From positions 1 through 6,790 of the forward strand of contig JADZFJ010000562.1 in assembly GCA_020849935.1 (NCBI GenBank): DNA of 6,790 nt, written 5' to 3'. Positions 5,627 through 6,790 of this stretch are shown one piece after another. The position numbers and the translations under genes are program-made. The notes beneath the pieces are model-generated. The model worked only from the letters and a program-made list of their open reading frames with translations. It had not been told where the DNA came from and did not search any database. This DNA comes from Crocinitomix sp. (lineage in GTDB: Bacteria > Bacteroidota > Bacteroidia > Flavobacteriales_D > Crocinitomicaceae). Within the stretch, counting starts at the first letter, position 1. Each line of letters opens with the position of its first letter.

Positions 5627-5638
5627 ACAACCATTTCT

Positions 5639-5983
5639 ATGAAAATACTGATTATAATTCTCATGATGGCTCCTTTAGCGATGTTTTCGCAGGATACAAT
5701 ACTAATTTCATCAGCGTGTTGGAAAGAATACACGTATGAAAATTTACCTTATTCTGAATCAGAACGTTGTCCATTAATTCTGTGCCCAGAAGGTTCGGTT
5801 GTTTGTTACATGAAAGAAGACAAAGAAATTTATACAACGCATGAAGGTTGGCGAAGAACCGCAGACAATCAACTTGAAATAGGGGAGGCTGCTGTGAAAT
5901 TTTACATCCTTCTGGAAAATGATTCAGAATTGCACTTGCAATCGGTTGAGCACCCCGACTGCAAGATTTATTTAAAAAAATAG
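5639..5983 (+). CDS. Small secreted cysteine-containing protein, unknown function
   Basis: This is a 114-residue protein I do not recognise. Residues 1-17 are a signal peptide (MKILIIILMMAPLAMFS, cleavage likely before Q18), giving a mature periplasmic or secreted protein of about 97 residues with five cysteines (27, 44, 49, 56, 108), four of them clustered. The rest looks like a small beta-rich domain (alternating hydrophobic strands VVCYM, KEIYTTHEG, LEIGEAAVKFYILL, ELHLQSV). No lipobox, membrane anchor or T9SS sorting domain is present. The ATG follows the promoter-like block closely, and a second secreted-protein gene begins 118 bases after the stop with no terminator between, so the two may be co-transcribed. 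The opposite-strand frame of the same length is judged a shadow because this strand gives a clean signal peptide. Confidence 0.72.
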   Translation: MKILIIILMMAPLAMFSQDTILISSACWKEYTYENLPYSESERCPLILCPEGSVVCYMKEDKEIYTTHEGWRRTADNQLEIGEAAVKFYILLENDSELHLQSVEHPDCKIYLKK

Positions 5984-6101
5984 AGGAACAAAAACGCATC
6001 AACAAAACGGATGTTAACAGCCACTACAACCAAAATACGCTTGAAGGATGACTAATTGTAGTACTTCCACACTCTCCCGACAAGCAAAAATTTGTTTAAA
6101 A

Positions 6102-6569
6102 ATGAAAATTAGTTACTTTTTACTGTTTTTAACGATTAATTATTCATCATTCGCGGCGATTAATCGAACACATGAGGCAAAGGACACATTAAAAACACTT
6201 CAGGGAGTTTGGGAATTTCAAGGCATAGTGATTCAGCTGGAGTCACCATTTCCTCAAACGTATTATGCAACAGATTTACACATTCGAAATTCTCACTTTC
6301 AGATGAATTTAAGCGAAGCTGCTGCTTGCGGTTCTATTCAAGAATGGGAAAATCAGTTACATTTTGTATTTACATGCTCAACATCCCCGCAACATGATAC
6401 AACAACTAATTCCTGGAAAAATATGGCAATAGTGAGTTTGACAAATAAGGAAATAAAGCTAAGCATGTCTGGTGTAGATTTATCCTATTTTTCAGCAGAT
6501 TTAAAGGGAATCGGTGATGTTATTTTTGTTTATCATAGGGTAAGGAGAAAGTCGAAACTGCTTAAATAA
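6102..6569 (+). CDS. Small secreted protein with a lipocalin-like GxW start, unknown function
   Basis: A 155-residue protein when started at the ATG at 6102. The frame is open from an ATG at 6048, but the 18 extra residues are polar and would bury the signal peptide, so 6102 is preferred. Residues 1-18 (MKISYFLLFLTINYSSFA) are a signal peptide cut before AIN. The mature part begins DTLKTLQGVWEFQG, a Gly-x-Trp arrangement typical of lipocalin-like beta-barrels that bind small hydrophobic ligands. It continues with alternating strands and two cysteines in the mature half that may pair (CGSIQEW and FTCSTS). It ends with a basic tail (RVRRKSKLLK). The lipocalin reading rests on one short motif and is weak. 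It lies downstream of another small secreted protein in the same direction, so both could belong to one expression unit. Confidence 0.68.
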   Translation: MKISYFLLFLTINYSSFAAINRTHEAKDTLKTLQGVWEFQGIVIQLESPFPQTYYATDLHIRNSHFQMNLSEAAACGSIQEWENQLHFVFTCSTSPQHDTTTNSWKNMAIVSLTNKEIKLSMSGVDLSYFSADLKGIGDVIFVYHRVRRKSKLLK

Positions 6570-6790
6570 AAAACATATAAAATTTACCCCGCACCCGTGG
6601 ATTTCGGCATATTTCCTCACCAAGCTTCCGGTATTCAAAGAAAATGACTATTTTTAAGCAAGCCATTAGCGGGATTATAGAAAAAACAAGATGACCAATT
6701 CCAAGAACTCAACTGAACTGCCTTTAACTCATTTACATTCGACAACAGGACGTAACCAATACTAATTTCCAGAATTATAAGAAGTACTAT

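Larger units (their letters stand above)
5142..5638. other. Long non-coding, repeat-built stretch upstream of the small secreted protein genes
   Basis: These 497 bases have no supportable gene. They hold the -33 part of the minus-strand promoter, a hairpin AATCACC / GGTGATT (5248-5254 and 5266-5272), a bulged hairpin at 5301-5353, the second copies of the 69-bp (5381-5449), 14-bp (5530-5543) and 75-bp (5552-5626) blocks, a hairpin at 5448-5468, and a short TTCG-rich low-complexity run at about 5493-5520. The block set is the same as upstream of the DUF3800 gene, but the 14-bp block lies after rather than before the 69-bp block. Confidence 0.6.

Noticed and set aside
5661..6005. A 114-codon open frame on the minus strand
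   Set aside because: It lies almost entirely opposite the small secreted protein gene at 5639-5983, which has a clear signal peptide and promoter-like block; the minus frame has neither.
6048..6101. Upstream start (6048) for the last gene
   Set aside because: It adds 18 polar residues before an obvious signal peptide; the ATG at 6102 explains the protein better.
6691..6765. Short plus-strand open frame of 24 codons near the right edge
   Set aside because: It is very short, has no start context or recognisable motif, and could easily occur by chance.
3145..6790. CRISPR array, insertion sequence or tRNA-associated island
   Set aside because: The repeats are only two-copy and irregularly spaced, no transposase or integrase frame is visible, no terminal inverted repeats were found, and I see no tRNA-like cloverleaf.

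Overview
The window looks like a piece of a Bacteroidota chromosome, probably a Flavobacteriales relative (Crocinitomicaceae/Fluviicola-like is my guess). The reasons are a large secreted protein with a type IX secretion (T9SS) type B / gliding-motility C-terminal domain, promoters of the Bacteroidota form TTG-N19/20-TAnnTTTG, starts without clear Shine-Dalgarno sequences, and strong A+T richness.

Layout. Positions 1-302 hold the C-terminal end of a DUF368 membrane protein (polyprenyl-phosphate translocase family). Positions 303-534 are intergenic and contain a good plus-strand promoter for the next gene, plus a possible degenerate minus-strand small RNA. Positions 535-3084 encode an 849-residue T9SS-exported, adhesin-like protein (signal peptide, GEVED domain, Ig/PKD/SprB-like modules, CHU_C-type sorting domain), closed by a strong terminator at 3111-3142.

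From about 3145 to the right edge the window changes character. It holds short genes of unknown or poorly known function, all on the plus strand, separated by long non-coding stretches built of repeats. The first gene module (3823-5066) is an ATGA-overlapping pair: a DUF3800 protein (predicted RNase H-like fold) and a 165-residue partner I could only tentatively compare to BECR-fold nucleases/toxins. The second (5639-6569) holds two small secreted proteins of unknown function. Each module is preceded by the same three repeat blocks: a 14-bp block, a 69-bp block (57/69 identical, ungapped) and a 75-bp promoter-like block directly upstream of the first gene. The order of the first two blocks differs between the copies. 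This is the pattern of a cassette-like accessory island, though no integrase or transposase is visible.

The most interesting non-coding signal is on the minus strand at 5042-5164: a near-perfect Bacteroidota promoter, a predicted transcript of about 85 nt and a terminator hairpin whose G-U pairs make it fold properly only as minus-strand RNA. Its 3' end is antisense to the end of the DUF3800 partner gene. A diverged look-alike with the same layout lies at 298-416, ending against the stop of the DUF368 gene. The last 221 bases (6570-6790) contain no gene that I can support.
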